A DNA stretch of 64,000 bases, taken from assembly GCF_004104355.1 (NCBI RefSeq), contig NZ_RJLM01000001.1:910711-974710 (forward strand). Direction: 5' to 3'. The notes under the pieces were generated by a model, which saw only the letters and a list, made by a program, of their open reading frames with translations, ran no database searches and was not told where the DNA came from. The DNA is from Photobacterium chitinilyticum. Its GTDB lineage: Bacteria; Pseudomonadota; Gammaproteobacteria; Enterobacterales; Vibrionaceae. The position numbers and the translations under genes were made by a program. The stretch's first letter is position 1. Each line of letters starts with the position of its first letter. Positions 63,912 to 64,000 of the stretch are shown here, piece by piece.

Positions 63912-64000
63912 ATGGACGAACTCAAGCAATTACAGCTTAAAGCCAATGATGGCAAGGCATATCAATTTACTACCGCTAATAACAACTCAAAACAGGTGTC
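63912..64000 (+). CDS. partial ORF at window end
   Basis: An ATG at 63912 opens a frame (MDELKQLQLKANDGKAYQF...) that runs off the window. As the next gene after the PAAR and thiolase-like genes it may encode a T6SS effector or adaptor, but the visible 29 residues do not show this. Confidence 0.45.
   Translation, partial: MDELKQLQLKANDGKAYQFTTANNNSKQV

Overview
The window is gamma-proteobacterial chromosomal DNA that looks like a member of the Vibrionaceae (Vibrio, Photobacterium, Grimontia or Enterovibrio type). The evidence is the gene content and order (yohJ-yohK-cdd, purT with a PurR palindrome, sbcB, tpm, yeeX/DUF496, paired cold-shock genes), the moderately AT-rich composition, a VCR-like attC site, and a Vibrio-style type VI secretion locus. 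I cannot name the species from the sequence alone.

Region 1 (1-17.1 kb) is ordinary core or near-core DNA. It holds a metallo-beta-lactamase-fold protein, a tandem pair of POT-like transporters that share their leader sequences, a pentaheme cytochrome c, a lipoprotein, a YgbA-like nitrosative-stress protein, tpm, purT, a TAXI TRAP solute-binding protein, an EamA transporter, cdd with yohK/yohJ, a ToxR-like membrane regulator and sbcB.

Region 2 (17.15-30.45 kb) is an accessory island and the most unusual part. It starts with a P4-type tyrosine recombinase. A run of promoterless-looking gene cassettes follows, separated by ten attC-type sites (about 74-127 bp). No integron integrase is present, so this is a CALIN-like array. 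The 3' end of the recombinase gene, with a conserved motif just after it (ATTTACACCTT, 8 nt, TATG inverted repeat), occurs three times: intact at 18.43 kb and as remnants at 26.03 and 30.41 kb. The first two copies are followed by a shared leader that stops exactly at a cassette boundary. The region therefore reads as stacked 'recombinase tail + att + leader + cassettes' units. An AlpA-like regulator and a small Zn-motif protein lie between the units. Cargo includes a Septu-like ATPase/HNH pair, a HEPN/zinc-ribbon protein, a PD-(D/E)XK-like nuclease, an alpha/beta hydrolase, a YciI protein, an SDR (reverse strand), a MaoC hydratase, a GNAT acetyltransferase and several unknowns.

Region 3 (30.5-36.2 kb) contains a small zinc-ribbon protein, an exported thioredoxin-like protein, a class 3 lipase, a secreted DRGH nuclease, two cold-shock proteins, DUF496/YeeX and an orphan gene.

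Region 4 (36.3-64 kb) is an essentially complete type VI secretion system. A divergent PpkA-like kinase faces the run fha, tssJ, tssK, tssL(OmpA), tssM, tagF, pppA, tssA, tssB, tssC, a second tssC paralogue, tagJ, tssE, tssF, tssG, tssH/clpV, hcp, vgrG, PAAR, a thiolase-like protein and an ORF cut by the window end. Kinase, FHA protein, phosphatase and TagF together give a full threonine-phosphorylation control circuit. Effector genes probably continue beyond the right edge.
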